25,351 nucleotides of DNA, taken from the NCBI GenBank assembly GCA_963614215.1, contig CAVECB010000027.1, positions 1 to 25,351 of the forward strand, in the 5' to 3' direction. Below are positions 15,119 to 25,152 of the stretch, piece by piece (positions within the stretch are counted from its first letter, which is position 1; the number at the start of each line of letters is the position of its first letter). Below the pieces are notes generated by a model, which saw nothing but the letters and a program-made list of their open reading frames with translations, did not search any database and was not told the origin of the DNA. Position numbers and translations under genes: made by a program. This DNA is from CAVAWX01 sp963614215. GTDB taxonomy: Bacteria; Actinomycetota; Coriobacteriia; Coriobacteriales; QAMH01.

Positions 15119-16573
15119 CTACCTGTCGTAGCGGTCTTTTCTGTCCACGCTCGCGTCTTCCACAAGCTTGTCGTGCAGCTCGTCGTCGCCAGACCTCTCG
15201 CGCAGGCGCGCGCGCAGCTTGCGCACCGCCTCGATGTTCGCGTCGCGGTCGATGCCGGACACGTGCGAGAAACCGTCGTAGAGCACGCGGCCTCCCACCA
15301 TCGTCATCTGCACGTTGTCTTGGTTGGCCGTGTAGACCACCGCAGACTCCGGATTCGTGGTGGGGTTTTGGTGCGAATTGTGCAAATCGACGGCGATGAC
15401 GTCGGCCAGCTTGCCAGCCTCCAGCGAGCCTATCTCGCCGTCCAGACGCAGCGCCCGCGCGCTTTCTATAGTGGCCAGCTCCAGCGCCGTCTTTGCCGTC
15501 AGGGCCGTACGCCCCTCGGTGAAAAGCGAGCGCGTGAGCATGAGGCCGAAGCGCGTCTCTTCAATCATGTCCGTGGTGTCGGTCGCGCACGGCGAATCGG
15601 TGCCGAAGCCCACGCGCAGCCCCGCGCGGCGCATCTTTGCCACGGGCGCAGTGCCCATGCCCAGCTTCGCGTGGATGCGCGGGCAATAGGCCACGGCCAC
15701 GTCGTTGTCGGCCAGAAGCTGTATGTCGTCGTCGTCGACGTGCACACAATGAATGGCCAGCACCTCGGGTGCGCTCAGCACCCCCCAATCATAGACGTAG
15801 CGCACGGGGCTGGTACCGGCCGGCAGCCACGGCTGGTAGCTGCTCTTTTGCTCGACGCGCTGCCTGTCGTGCGTGGCGTCGGTGGCATGCACGGAAAACG
15901 GTGAGGAGCCGTAGCGCACGAAATCGACCTCTTCGCGGCTGCCCGCCACATGCAGGGCAAGCGGCAGCCCGTGCTCGGCCGCGCACTCCGCCACCGCGCG
16001 CAAGACCTTCGGGTGGCACGCATAGACAGGACCTGGCGCGATGCCAAAGTCGATGCGGCTCGTGTCGGCCGCCTCGCGCATGCGCTCCACGCATGCAAGC
16101 CCGTCTGCCACCACCTGCTCGGCGCGGTCGGCGTGCGAGGTGAGAACCTCCTGGTAGATGCGCCCGCGCAGGCCGATTTCCTGCACCGCGTCAAAGGACT
16201 TTCCCCTCGAGGTGATGTCGGCGACGGTGGTGATGCCGCTGGCCACCGCTTCCATCGCCCCGACGCGCGCGGACGCGAGCCAGTCCTCTTCGGTGAAAAA
16301 CGGTTCGGTGCGCAGCACAGCGCGCTTCCATTGGGCATATGGCAGGTCGTCGAACATGCCGCGCAGCGCCGAAAAGCCCAGGTGCGTGTGCAGGTCCACG
16401 AAGCCCGGCATGAGGGCCGCCTGGCCGAAGTCGCGCACCTCCTCGTCCGGATGCGCGCGCACGAGATCGGCCGCCGCACCCACCTCGGCGATGCGCTCGC
16501 CTTTCACGAGCACGGCGCCGTCTTCGATGTAGTCGGAGGTGACGGGGATGACGTATTTCGCACGTAGCAGCAT
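15119..16573 (-). CDS. Metal-dependent amidohydrolase/deaminase (TrzN/SsnA/MTA-deaminase-like)
   Basis: The 484-residue protein is a full-length member of the cyclic amidohydrolase superfamily. The metal-binding DLHTHLG is at 61-66, H208 lies in LALHVAGSREE, AIHCVHVDDDD is at 273-283 and the acidic GTDSPCATD at 324-331. The C-terminal LDGEIGSLEAGKLADVIAVDL returns to the beta-sandwich domain. Relatives deaminate or dechlorinate purine- and triazine-like rings (5'-deoxyadenosine, S-adenosylhomocysteine, guanine). The substrate cannot be read from sequence. In place of the usual CPxSNxxLGxG there is CPRIHAKLGMG, so the active-site loop is not typical of MTA/SAH deaminases. It starts 6 bases after the upstream gene, whose last codons provide AAAAAGGA. 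Confidence 0.87.
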   Translation of the reverse strand: MLLRAKYVIPVTSDYIEDGAVLVKGERIAEVGAAADLVRAHPDEEVRDFGQAALMPGFVDLHTHLGFSALRGMFDDLPYAQWKRAVLRTEPFFTEEDWLASARVGAMEAVASGITTVADITSRGKSFDAVQEIGLRGRIYQEVLTSHADRAEQVVADGLACVERMREAADTSRIDFGIAPGPVYACHPKVLRAVAECAAEHGLPLALHVAGSREEVDFVRYGSSPFSVHATDATHDRQRVEQKSSYQPWLPAGTSPVRYVYDWGVLSAPEVLAIHCVHVDDDDIQLLADNDVAVAYCPRIHAKLGMGTAPVAKMRRAGLRVGFGTDSPCATDTTDMIEETRFGLMLTRSLFTEGRTALTAKTALELATIESARALRLDGEIGSLEAGKLADVIAVDLHNSHQNPTTNPESAVVYTANQDNVQMTMVGGRVLYDGFSHVSGIDRDANIEAVRKLRARLRERSGDDELHDKLVEDASVDRKDRYDR

Positions 16574-16579
16574 GGGGCA

Positions 16580-17551
16580 TCAGTCCTTTTTAGCAGCATC
16601 GGCCTTCTTCGTGTCGTGCGAGGGCTTGCTGTGGGCACCCGTCGTCTTCACCGCGCCCTTGCTGTGCGCCCCCGACGCAGGTTTCCTGCTGTGCGCGCCC
16701 CTCTTCTCGGGTTGCTCGTCCGCATCGGCATCGGTGCCCTTCTCCTCGGGGGCGTCCTTGCCGGCGGCACCTTTGTCTGGGGCTTCCTTGCCAGCGGCAT
16801 CTTTATCTGCAGCGTCTTTATCAACGGCGCCTTTGTCGGCGGCGCGCTTCTCTTTGCCGCTCTTCGCACCAGCCTTCTCGGCCTTCTCGGCCTTCACGCC
16901 AGCGCCCTTCTCGCCCTTTTCGTCGTCATCCGTCTCGGCATCCTTCTCGACGTCTTTATCCGCGCGGCGGCGCTTCTTCTTGTTGCGCTTCTCCTCGCGC
17001 TCGGCCCGCTCGCGCTCCTCCTGCTCGGCGATGGCCGCGTCCAGCTTGCGACGCTGCGAGTTCGACATCTTGGCCGCCTTGGCCTCCTGTTCGCGGCGGA
17101 ACTTGCGAATCTTTTTGAAGTCGATGACCAGCGCAGCGATGATCGCGGCATACCCTATGACCAGCCCGCCGATGGACACGGGCGTGGTGGCGGGCACGAG
17201 CACCTCGGGCAGGCGCCCCTCACGGCCCAGCCAGGAAAAGACCCACGAGGCCACAACGGCCACGATGGCCACAACGATAACGATCCACCAGATGCGGCGC
17301 CACTTCTTGTACTCGTCGAGCTGCTTGGTCTGCGCGCTCAGCACGGCCGCCCGCTTCTGCGCCGCGACGCGCTCCTCGCGCTGCTTGTCCTTGTCCTTTT
17401 GCTCCTGCTGCTTGCGCGTAGCCTTAGCCGAAGGCTGGTGCACGCTCGCAGCCGCCTTGGCCTTCGGCTTGGCGCTGGCCGACGACTTGCGCGACGAGCC
17501 AGTGTGCTTGTCGCTCGTGTTGCGTTGGTTCATCGGGTTTCGCTGCGTCAT
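16580..17551 (-). CDS. Two-span membrane protein with long charged repetitive tails
   Basis: The 323-residue protein has a Lys/Gln/Ser-rich N-terminal arm (1-85), a span at 86-106 (RRIWWIVIVVAIVAVVASWV), a short loop and a second span at 127-144. Both ends therefore face the cytoplasm. Residues 145-200 are a basic, coiled-coil-prone segment (EEREREAER-like). Then comes a low-complexity tail of DKGAVDKDAADKDAAGKEAP-type units and three GAHS(K/R) units. No enzyme domain is visible. ATG 17551 is the first start with an upstream purine run (GAAAGGCGAG). It lies 44 bases after purC and 6 before the amidohydrolase. The tail resembles the Lys/Ala-rich tails of nucleic-acid-binding proteins in composition only. 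Confidence 0.65.
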   Translation of the reverse strand: MTQRNPMNQRNTSDKHTGSSRKSSASAKPKAKAAASVHQPSAKATRKQQEQKDKDKQREERVAAQKRAAVLSAQTKQLDEYKKWRRIWWIVIVVAIVAVVASWVFSWLGREGRLPEVLVPATTPVSIGGLVIGYAAIIAALVIDFKKIRKFRREQEAKAAKMSNSQRRKLDAAIAEQEERERAEREEKRNKKKRRRADKDVEKDAETDDDEKGEKGAGVKAEKAEKAGAKSGKEKRAADKGAVDKDAADKDAAGKEAPDKGAAGKDAPEEKGTDADADEQPEKRGAHSRKPASGAHSKGAVKTTGAHSKPSHDTKKADAAKKD

Positions 17552-17595
17552 GTGCGTGCTCGCCTTTCGTTGTGCCGGGTGCAAAGTCTTCCCTA

Positions 17596-18510
17596 CTATA
17601 CCCGCGATTGGGCGGTGAAGGGGCGACCCGTCAGCATTTCGTATGCCTGTGCGTATTTTTCGGCGCTGGCCTGCTTCACATCTGCGGGCATGTGCGGCGG
17701 GCACCCCGTGCGGTCCCACGCGCCGGAAAGCCAGTCGCGCACGTACTGCTTGTCGAAGCTGGGCTGTACGTGCCCGGGCGCATACCCTGCAACCGGCCAG
17801 AAGCGCGAGGAGTCGGGGGTGAGCACCTCGTCGGCCAAGACGAGGCGTCCGTCCACCCGCCCGAACTCGAACTTCGTGTCCGCGACGATGATGCCGCGCT
17901 CTTTTGCATGCGCGGCTGCCGCGCGGTAGAGCTCTATGGACGTGTCGCACAACAGGCGCGCGTCCTCTTCGCCGACCAGCTCTTCGAGCTGCTCAAACGA
18001 TATGTTCTCGTCGTGGTCGCCGATGGCTGCCTTCGTGGAAGGGGTAAAAATGGGCTCGGGCAGCTCGGAGGCCTCGACCAGGCCGTCCGGCAGCTCGATG
18101 CCGCACACCCGGCCGTCGCGTTCGTAGGAGGCAAGACCGCTGCCCGTGAGGTATCCGCGCACGATGCACTCGACGGGAAACATCTGCGCCTTTTTCACCA
18201 GCATGAAGCGCCCGGCCAAATAGTCGGCATACGGCGCAAAACGCTCGGGCAGGTCGGCCACGTCGGCGCTGATCAGGTGGTTGTCGATGCGGTCTGCGAA
18301 GAAATCGAGCCAAAACAGCGAGAGCTGCGTCAAGACCTCGCCTTTGTGGGGGATCTCGTCGGGCAGGATGTAGTCGAAGGCCGATATGCGGTCGCTGGCC
18401 ACGAGCAAAAGCGTGTCGCCCAGGTCGTAGAGGTCGCGCACCTTGCCCTGGCTGTCCGGGCGCAGGGCGCCCGCCTCGTTAGCCGCCTGCGCTTGTCTCG
18501 TCTCGTCCAT
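17596..18510 (-). CDS. purC: Phosphoribosylaminoimidazole-succinocarboxamide synthase (SAICAR synthetase)
   Basis: PurC joins CAIR and aspartate using ATP to make SAICAR. The 304-residue protein is the longer PurC type. GKVRDLYDLGDTLLLVASDR is near residue 22, then DYILPDEIPHKGEVL, ECIVRGYLTGSG, the late ADTKFEFG and VLTPDSSRFWP. All nucleotide- and substrate-binding blocks are present. ATG 18510 follows GAGGAG at good spacing and begins one base after the stop of the histidine kinase gene (TGACATG), so it is translated from the regulator transcript. It acts one step after PurE (4311) and one before PurB (22645). Confidence 0.96.
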   Translation of the reverse strand: MDETRQAQAANEAGALRPDSQGKVRDLYDLGDTLLLVASDRISAFDYILPDEIPHKGEVLTQLSLFWLDFFADRIDNHLISADVADLPERFAPYADYLAGRFMLVKKAQMFPVECIVRGYLTGSGLASYERDGRVCGIELPDGLVEASELPEPIFTPSTKAAIGDHDENISFEQLEELVGEEDARLLCDTSIELYRAAAAHAKERGIIVADTKFEFGRVDGRLVLADEVLTPDSSRFWPVAGYAPGHVQPSFDKQYVRDWLSGAWDRTGCPPHMPADVKQASAEKYAQAYEMLTGRPFTAQSRV

Positions 18511-18511
18511 G

Positions 18512-20026
18512 TCATGCTCCTCGTCTCGTCTCGGAGGTCTCGTCTGTCGCACTACCTGCCGCATCCCGCGCCTTTCCAGCAGCGCCCGCGTCTTTCGTAT
18601 CCACGCCGCCAGCCGCATCGCGCGCCCGATGTGCCGCGCCTTCCCTTGCCGGCGCCCCTGCATCGCGCTCGCGCTGTATCTGCGCCGAGCGCCGCAGCGC
18701 CAAAGAAAGCTTCGTGCCGAAAAAGCTCAGACTCTGCCTGTCGCGCTCCATTGCGCCCGCCGGCCCTCGCGGCGCCTGCCTGCCCTGCCCGCGCTGCTGG
18801 CGTTCCTCCTCGCGCCGCGCCCGTTCCTCCATGCGACGCGCCTTGCCCGCCGCCTTCTCGCTTTCGCGCTGCTCGCGCCGTGCGCGGTCGAGCTCTTTTT
18901 TCGCCGCGCTCCTCTTCGCGCGTGCCACTTTGCGCATGGCCACCTTGTCCGTGGACACGCGGCTGCCCGGGTCTTCGGGGGCCAGCGGGATGAGCACGGT
19001 GAAGGTGCTGCCGCGCCCCAGCTCGCTTTCCACTTGCACGCTGCCGTGGTGTTGGTCGACCACCTCGCGCACGAGGGCAAGGCCTATGCCCAGCCCCCCG
19101 CTCGTGCGCTGTCTGGCCTCGTCGGCACGCCAAAAGCGGCTGAACACCTTGTCGATGTCTTCTTCGGCGATGCCGATGCCGGTATCTCCCACCGCAATGC
19201 ACGCGTTGCCGCCCGCGCGCGTAAGCGACAGACGCACGTTGCCGCCTTCGGGCGTGTAGCGCACGGCGTTGGACATGAGGTTCACCACGACCTGCGTCAT
19301 CAGGTCGCGATCGCCCACGACCAGCACGGCCGGCTCCACCTCGGCCTCGAAACCCAGCCCCATACTCTCGACGAAGGCCTCCTGCGCCAAGACGAGGTCG
19401 GCCACCAGCCCGCTCAAGTCCAGCTGTTCTTGCCGCGCCTGCACGGTGCCGTTTTCCAGCCGGTTTAAGTGCAGCAGCGCCTCGACCAGCCGTCCAAGCC
19501 TGCCCGTCTCGGCCGCAAGCGTGCCCAGGTGCTCGTCGTCGGCAGGCAGCACGCCGTCTTGCATGCCTTCGATGGTGGCCTGCATCCCCATCAGCGGGGT
19601 GCGCAGCTCGTGGGCCACATCGCCTATGAGCTGGCGTTCCAGGTCGCGGTCGCGCTCGATGGAATCGGCCATCTCGTCGAATATCTGCCCCAGGCGCGAC
19701 AGCTCGTCTTGGCCGGACAGCCCCGTGCGCGCCGACAAATCGCCTTCCTTGATGCTTTCGGCCGTGCGCGCTATCAGCTCCACGGGCCGCGCGATGCCGC
19801 CCGCAAACACCATGCCCACAACCACCGCCACAGCCAGCGAGACGATGGCGGCCACGAGAAAGCCCGCGTAGAGGTCGCTGTCGCTTACCAGGTTGTCGCG
19901 GTGCACGTTGTAGGCGACGATGATGCCGGCGACCGTGACGAGCGCGGTGAGGATGGCGGTCAGGACGAAGGCGCCCGCCAGATAGAGCAGGAAGGGACGG
20001 GTTCGCTTGGAGTCGTTGTCCTCCAC
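18512..20026 (-). CDS. Sensor histidine kinase with HAMP domain and an extra charged C-terminal tail
   Basis: The 504-residue kinase has two membrane spans (about 13-38 and 54-76) with only about 15 residues outside, so it lacks a large sensor domain. HAMP covers 77-130. HisKA carries the phosphorylated His139 in GDVAHELRTPL. The HATPase has the N-box NLMSNAVRYTPEGG (249-262), G1 DTGIGI (281-286) and G2 GGLGIGLALVRE (310-321). The kinase fold ends near 350. The remaining 155 residues are Arg/Glu/Ala-rich, coiled-coil-prone and then low-complexity, which is not usual. GTG 20026 starts 6 bases after the response regulator stop. Together they form a phosphorelay pair; the stimulus is not visible. 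Confidence 0.93.
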   Translation of the reverse strand: MEDNDSKRTRPFLLYLAGAFVLTAILTALVTVAGIIVAYNVHRDNLVSDSDLYAGFLVAAIVSLAVAVVVGMVFAGGIARPVELIARTAESIKEGDLSARTGLSGQDELSRLGQIFDEMADSIERDRDLERQLIGDVAHELRTPLMGMQATIEGMQDGVLPADDEHLGTLAAETGRLGRLVEALLHLNRLENGTVQARQEQLDLSGLVADLVLAQEAFVESMGLGFEAEVEPAVLVVGDRDLMTQVVVNLMSNAVRYTPEGGNVRLSLTRAGGNACIAVGDTGIGIAEEDIDKVFSRFWRADEARQRTSGGLGIGLALVREVVDQHHGSVQVESELGRGSTFTVLIPLAPEDPGSRVSTDKVAMRKVARAKRSAAKKELDRARREQRESEKAAGKARRMEERARREEERQQRGQGRQAPRGPAGAMERDRQSLSFFGTKLSLALRRSAQIQRERDAGAPAREGAAHRARDAAGGVDTKDAGAAGKARDAAGSATDETSETRRGA

Positions 20027-20032
20027 GAAAGG

Positions 20033-20785
20033 CTACTCCCCCTTCGGCGCGTCGGCCTCTTTCGCCTCGTCTTTCTTGTCGGTCTTGGGCGCCTCGAAGC
20101 GATACCCCACGCCGTGGACCGTGTAGAGCCAGGTGGGGTTGCGCGGGTCGTCGCCGAGCTTGGCGCGCAGGTTCTTCACGTGGCTGTCGATGGTGCGCTC
20201 GTAGCCCTCGAAGTCGTAGCCCAGCACCTTTTCTACCAGCTCCATGCGCGAGTAGACGCGGCCCGGATAGCGCGCAAGCGTGGTGAGCAGCTTGAACTCG
20301 CTGGCCGTGAGGTCCACTTCCTCGCCGGCCACGGTGACCTTGTGACCCGTGAGGTCGATGACCAAATCGCCGTACTCGGACACCTCGCGCAGAGGCTCTT
20401 CGGAGATGTTGGCCCGGCGCAGCAAGGCGCGCACACGGGCGACCAGCTCGCGCGGGGAAAACGGCTTTATCAGATAGTCGTCGGCGCCCAGCTCTAGCCC
20501 GATGATGCGGTCTTCGACCTCGCCTTTGGCCGTGAGCATGATGATGGGCACGTCGGAGTTGTCGCGGATGACGCGGCAGACCTTGTCGCCGGGGACCTGC
20601 GGCAGCATGCGGTCGAGGATGACGAGGTCGTAGGGGTGCAGGGAAAACGCGTCGAGCGCCTCTTGGCCATCGCCTGCGGGCGTGACCCAGTAGTTCTCGC
20701 GCTCCAGATAGGCCTGCACGGCGTCGCGGATAGCCTTTTCGTCTTCGACCAAGAGTATGCGGCGTGTTTCGGAACCCATGTCCAT
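20033..20785 (-). CDS. OmpR/PhoB-family response regulator
   Basis: The 250-residue protein has a receiver domain with the acidic pair E14/D15, phosphoacceptor D58 (LVILDRM), T85 and K107 (YLIKPFSP). A winged-helix output domain follows (about 135-235: LTASEFKLLTTLARYPGRVYSR, YERTIDSHVKNLRAKLG, TVHGVGYRFE). A short acidic and Lys-rich tail closes it. ATG 20785 has AAGGAG 7 bases upstream. It precedes its kinase and is preceded by an extended -10 element. Regulators of this class bind direct repeats about 11 bp apart, which is the spacing seen before the Tad operon in this window. A link is only a suggestion. Confidence 0.95.
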   Translation of the reverse strand: MDMGSETRRILLVEDEKAIRDAVQAYLERENYWVTPAGDGQEALDAFSLHPYDLVILDRMLPQVPGDKVCRVIRDNSDVPIIMLTAKGEVEDRIIGLELGADDYLIKPFSPRELVARVRALLRRANISEEPLREVSEYGDLVIDLTGHKVTVAGEEVDLTASEFKLLTTLARYPGRVYSRMELVEKVLGYDFEGYERTIDSHVKNLRAKLGDDPRNPTWLYTVHGVGYRFEAPKTDKKDEAKEADAPKGE

Positions 20786-20833
20786 GGGAAAACTCCTTCA
20801 CGAGAAAAATCGCGCGTTGCAAATCGGCTTCAT

Positions 20834-20842
20834 AGTGTAGCA
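20834..20842 (-). promoter_or_regulatory. Extended -10 promoter element (TGCTACACT) of the two-component operon
   Basis: On the minus strand TGC-TACACT matches the extended -10 pattern (four of six in the hexamer), about 50 bases before the response regulator ATG. The architecture is the same as at 203-211. No -35 is evident. The 138-base gap shows no classical terminator after the lipoprotein gene, so read-through is also possible. Confidence 0.4.
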
Positions 20843-20923
20843 CCTGCGGCAAGCGGCCGCGCCGGCCACAACAGAGCCGCTGCCAATTCGACACGTGCCG
20901 CCCCGCGCCGCCACGCCCCTCTT

Positions 20924-22225
20924 TTAAGACGGCGGCGTCAGTTCGATGCGGCGCAGCTGCACGTGCTTGCCGGAGCTGCCCTTGGTGATGGAGGCGTAGT
21001 TGTAGATGGCGTCCACCTCGCCCACGCAGGCCGCGTAGTCACCGTAGTCAGCAGCCTCGCCCGGCGCGTTCACGGTGAAGTAGCGCCGGCGCTCCATGTC
21101 CACGAAGGCGGTGCGCGCGCCCGATTTGCTGAACAGCCACCCCTGGCACAGGCCCGGCGCGGTGACGGGCTGGCGGGTGAGGCGCAACCACTTGCCGTCG
21201 GGCATCGGATAGTAGGTGCCCACATTGGCAATCCCGCCGCCATAGTCGTAGGACGCCCCGATGGTGAAAGCAAAGGCGCCGCCCATGTAGACGGCCGCGC
21301 CCGGCTGATAGCCCCGCGGCAGCACCTGGGTGGCAAGCGTTTGGCCGGACGTCGCCGAGATGGCCGTCATCTGGTAGTAGACGCCCGAGGAGACCTGGGC
21401 ACGCGGCATGACGGTCAGGGTGTCGCCGCTTGCGCAGATCTGACCGTTGAAGCGCCCTTTCGAGCTGCACAGCGCCGTCGCCGGCCCGCGCGATGCCGAG
21501 ACCTTCAGCACCGAGTCTTCCTTTTCGCGCGCGCCATCTGTGGCAGGCTGCACAATCCAGTAGGCGCTTGCCCCGACGGCGCTCACCAGCGGCGCGTCGT
21601 AGCCGCCGTCGCCTTCGTCGAGTTTGGCTGCCTCGCCGATGGAGTACGCGTTGGAGACGCTCGTGTAGTAGTTGCCGTTGTCGTCGCGCAGCTCGCGACT
21701 GGTCTGGTCCAGGCGCATCTCGGCCGCATAGACCGCCCATTCGCCGGTGAGGTAGTTGCACTCCGTCCAGGCCAGCAGCCCGTCGCTTACACACGCGGCG
21801 TAAATTTCAAAGCCCGCGTCCGTGCCCTGCGCCTGCGAGAGCGCATCGAATGTGCGCCCCCGCCCTAGATCCACGAGCTGCACGGTGGACAGCGGCGAGG
21901 CCTTCTCGCCGGCGATGAACGCCGCGGCCACGCCCTTTCCCGTGGTGAAAAGCTGCGCGCCCGCGTCAAGCGAGGCCAAATCGACGACGTTGCAGATGCC
22001 GGAGGTGTCCGAGATCTCGGAAAAGCCGTCGAGGGTGACCACGTCGTCGGCGCCCACCTGCAGCACATCAGGTGTGCTCGAGCCAGAGCCGCGCGAGCAG
22101 CCGGACAGCACGCCCGCGCTCCCTGCAGCACCGCCTGCCAACACAAGCCCCGCGCCGGCGCCGAGCATGCGCCCCACGGCCTGCCTGCGGGTAATCGGCG
22201 CGCCCTTTTCCTTCACCATGCGCAT
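20924..22225 (-). CDS. Tat-exported lipoprotein, probably beta-propeller-like
   Basis: The 433-residue protein has a twin-arginine signal (ITRRQAVGRMLG, Arg13-Arg14), a hydrophobic Ala/Gly core and a lipobox LSGC ending at Cys43. It should be folded before export and then anchored to the outer face of the membrane. The mature part repeats blade-like strands (LLAWTECNYLTGEWAVYAAE; SAYWIVQPATDG; GAFAFTIGASYDYGGG; YYPMPDGKWLRL), suggesting a beta-propeller. No catalytic motif is seen. ATG 22225 and ATG 22219 are both possible; AGGA suits the second better. It lies just upstream of the two-component genes, so it could be a sensor partner or target. Confidence 0.75.
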   Translation of the reverse strand: MRMVKEKGAPITRRQAVGRMLGAGAGLVLAGGAAGSAGVLSGCSRGSGSSTPDVLQVGADDVVTLDGFSEISDTSGICNVVDLASLDAGAQLFTTGKGVAAAFIAGEKASPLSTVQLVDLGRGRTFDALSQAQGTDAGFEIYAACVSDGLLAWTECNYLTGEWAVYAAEMRLDQTSRELRDDNGNYYTSVSNAYSIGEAAKLDEGDGGYDAPLVSAVGASAYWIVQPATDGAREKEDSVLKVSASRGPATALCSSKGRFNGQICASGDTLTVMPRAQVSSGVYYQMTAISATSGQTLATQVLPRGYQPGAAVYMGGAFAFTIGASYDYGGGIANVGTYYPMPDGKWLRLTRQPVTAPGLCQGWLFSKSGARTAFVDMERRRYFTVNAPGEAADYGDYAACVGEVDAIYNYASITKGSSGKHVQLRRIELTPPS

Positions 22226-22260
22226 GTCCTGTCCGCTTCGTGGCAAGAAACGCCCAGCTC

Positions 22261-22542
22261 TCACGCCCCGAGCGCCTCGGAAAGCGCAACTGCCAGCTGG
22301 TCGGGGCACGAGGTCTTCTTGAAGCCGCATTCGGTGCCCGCGAGGCGCTTTGCCACCTCGGCGGCCGGCATGCCCTCGACGAGCTTGCCGACGCCTTTAA
22401 GGTTGCCGTCGCATCCGCCCTCGAAGCGCACATCATGCACGCGCCCCTCGTCGTCGAGGGCAAAAGACACCGCCCGCGAGCAGGTCCCGCGGTTCATGTG
22501 GACGAAGGTTCCGTCTGCTCCCTGTTCAATCATCTCGTTCAT
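22261..22542 (-). CDS. TSCPD-domain protein (TIGR03905-like)
   Basis: The 93-residue protein matches the small TSCPD family of unknown function. NRGTCSRAVSFAL is near residue 17, FEGGCDGNLKGVGKLVEGM at 40-58, and ECGFKKTSCPDQLAVAL at 71-87. Four cysteines (21, 44, 72, 79) are conserved in position and could bind metal. ATG 22542 follows GAGGAAGGG; longer upstream starts lack a better site. It lies 102 bases after purB and 35 before the lipoprotein gene. Family members also form the C-terminal domain of some B12-dependent ribonucleotide reductases, but no reductase is nearby. Confidence 0.88.
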   Translation of the reverse strand: MNEMIEQGADGTFVHMNRGTCSRAVSFALDDEGRVHDVRFEGGCDGNLKGVGKLVEGMPAAEVAKRLAGTECGFKKTSCPDQLAVALSEALGA

Positions 22543-22644
22543 CCCTTCCTCTTCACCATACATTGCATACATCCGCCTAAAAGCCCCGCGCACGAACAAC
22601 GCGAGGACCCGGCGGTCTTTATTGCCAACGCCCTAAAAACGCCT

Positions 22645-23988
<1,344 letters not shown>

Positions 23989-24001
23989 CGCGTCGCTCCT
24001 C

Positions 24002-25054
24002 TCAGGACAAAAACGCGTCCATCTTCTCGTCTGCCGTCTTGGCCGCCGCCTCCGCTTCCGCATAGCGCGATTCGGCATCCATCACAGACAGACCGCTGTC
24101 GCCCAGCGAATAGTAGACGTTTTTCACCAGCTCCTCGGCGTTTGCCGGCGCCGATTTCTCCAGGGCGCTTGCCTGGTCGGCGGCCGCCTGGTAGCTGTTC
24201 AGGTGCTGCGCCGCCCCGTCCGCATCCGAGCGCAGCAACGCCTCGTCGGATTGCATCAGCGCGTCGGCAGCATCCACCTGCTTGGACAGGTAGTTTTCCA
24301 GCGAGGTGACGCCCGAGCTTTTCGCCGAGAGCTTCGACGCGCAGCTCTCCATCGCCGCCTTCGCGCGTGCAAAGCCCTCCTTGGCGGTCTTGTCGTAGAC
24401 GAGCGCCTGGGCAAGCGCAGCCTCGGAACTGCTGTTGGAGGTGGTCGTGGCAGAATCGGCCATCGCGGTGGCGGCCGCCTTCATCTCGTCGAAAACGGTT
24501 TTGGCGTCGGCGCGTATGCCCTGCGCCGCACTCGACGCGGCCAAGACCGCCTGCGCGCACTCGAGCATTTCCTGGCGCTTTGCGATGGCCGTCTCCACGG
24601 CGCCTGCCAGCTCGTCGCCTGCCTGAGCGGCCAGATAGCCCTTGTTTTCGGCAAAGATGGTGAAAGCCTCGGACAGAGAGCGCGAGGCGGACGCAAGCTC
24701 GGAGAGGCAGCTGGACGCAGACGGGGTTGCAGATGAGGTGGAGGAGGAGGTGGACGATGCGCCGGATGAGGTGGACGACGAAGACGATGCGCCAGACGAC
24801 GACGCGGCTGCATCCACACCCTTTTCCACGAGCGTGCCCGCTGCGGACAGCGCCTCGTCTGCCTGGACGAGCTGTGCGTCCACCTGCCGCACGACGCCTG
24901 CCGCGTCGGTGGCACCATGTGCAGAAAGCGAGCGGAACTGCACGGCGACGACGAGAGCCACCGCGACGAGAAGGACGACCAGAACCGCCGTCATCGCAAG
25001 GAAAGCCGGGCGGCGGCGTGACGCGGCCGGCGTATGTACATGTGCGTCCTGCAT
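24002..25054 (-). CDS. Membrane-anchored extracellular helical protein with a Ser-rich linker
   Basis: The 350-residue protein has a short basic N-terminus and one hydrophobic span at 18-40 (AFLAMTAVLVVLLVAVALVV). No signal-peptidase site is obvious, so it is probably anchored with the C-terminal part outside. Residues 83-115 are almost pure Ser/Ala/Thr, a flexible linker. The rest is Ala-rich and helical with regular Lys/Glu/Asp, like repeated coiled coils, and ends DEKMDAFLS. There are three cysteines. I recognise no domain. It is the first gene of the purB unit, with a paired direct repeat about 100 bases upstream. It could be a cell-envelope stalk or sensor-like protein. Confidence 0.65.
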   Translation of the reverse strand: MQDAHVHTPAASRRRPAFLAMTAVLVVLLVAVALVVAVQFRSLSAHGATDAAGVVRQVDAQLVQADEALSAAGTLVEKGVDAAASSSGASSSSSTSSGASSTSSSTSSATPSASSCLSELASASRSLSEAFTIFAENKGYLAAQAGDELAGAVETAIAKRQEMLECAQAVLAASSAAQGIRADAKTVFDEMKAAATAMADSATTTSNSSSEAALAQALVYDKTAKEGFARAKAAMESCASKLSAKSSGVTSLENYLSKQVDAADALMQSDEALLRSDADGAAQHLNSYQAAADQASALEKSAPANAEELVKNVYYSLGDSGLSVMDAESRYAEAEAAAKTADEKMDAFLS

Positions 25055-25152
25055 GAGCCCTCTCGTGGCGCTCCCTCTCCCGCCGCAAAACGAACGCGAC
25101 AGTACGGCGAGAAAAGGGAAAACGCCTCGTTTCCAAGTGAATGTGCCCTATG

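Noticed and set aside
18552..20894. 780-residue minus-strand frame across the kinase and regulator
   Set aside because: Arg/Gly-rich shadow frame; both real genes in the other frames have complete domains.
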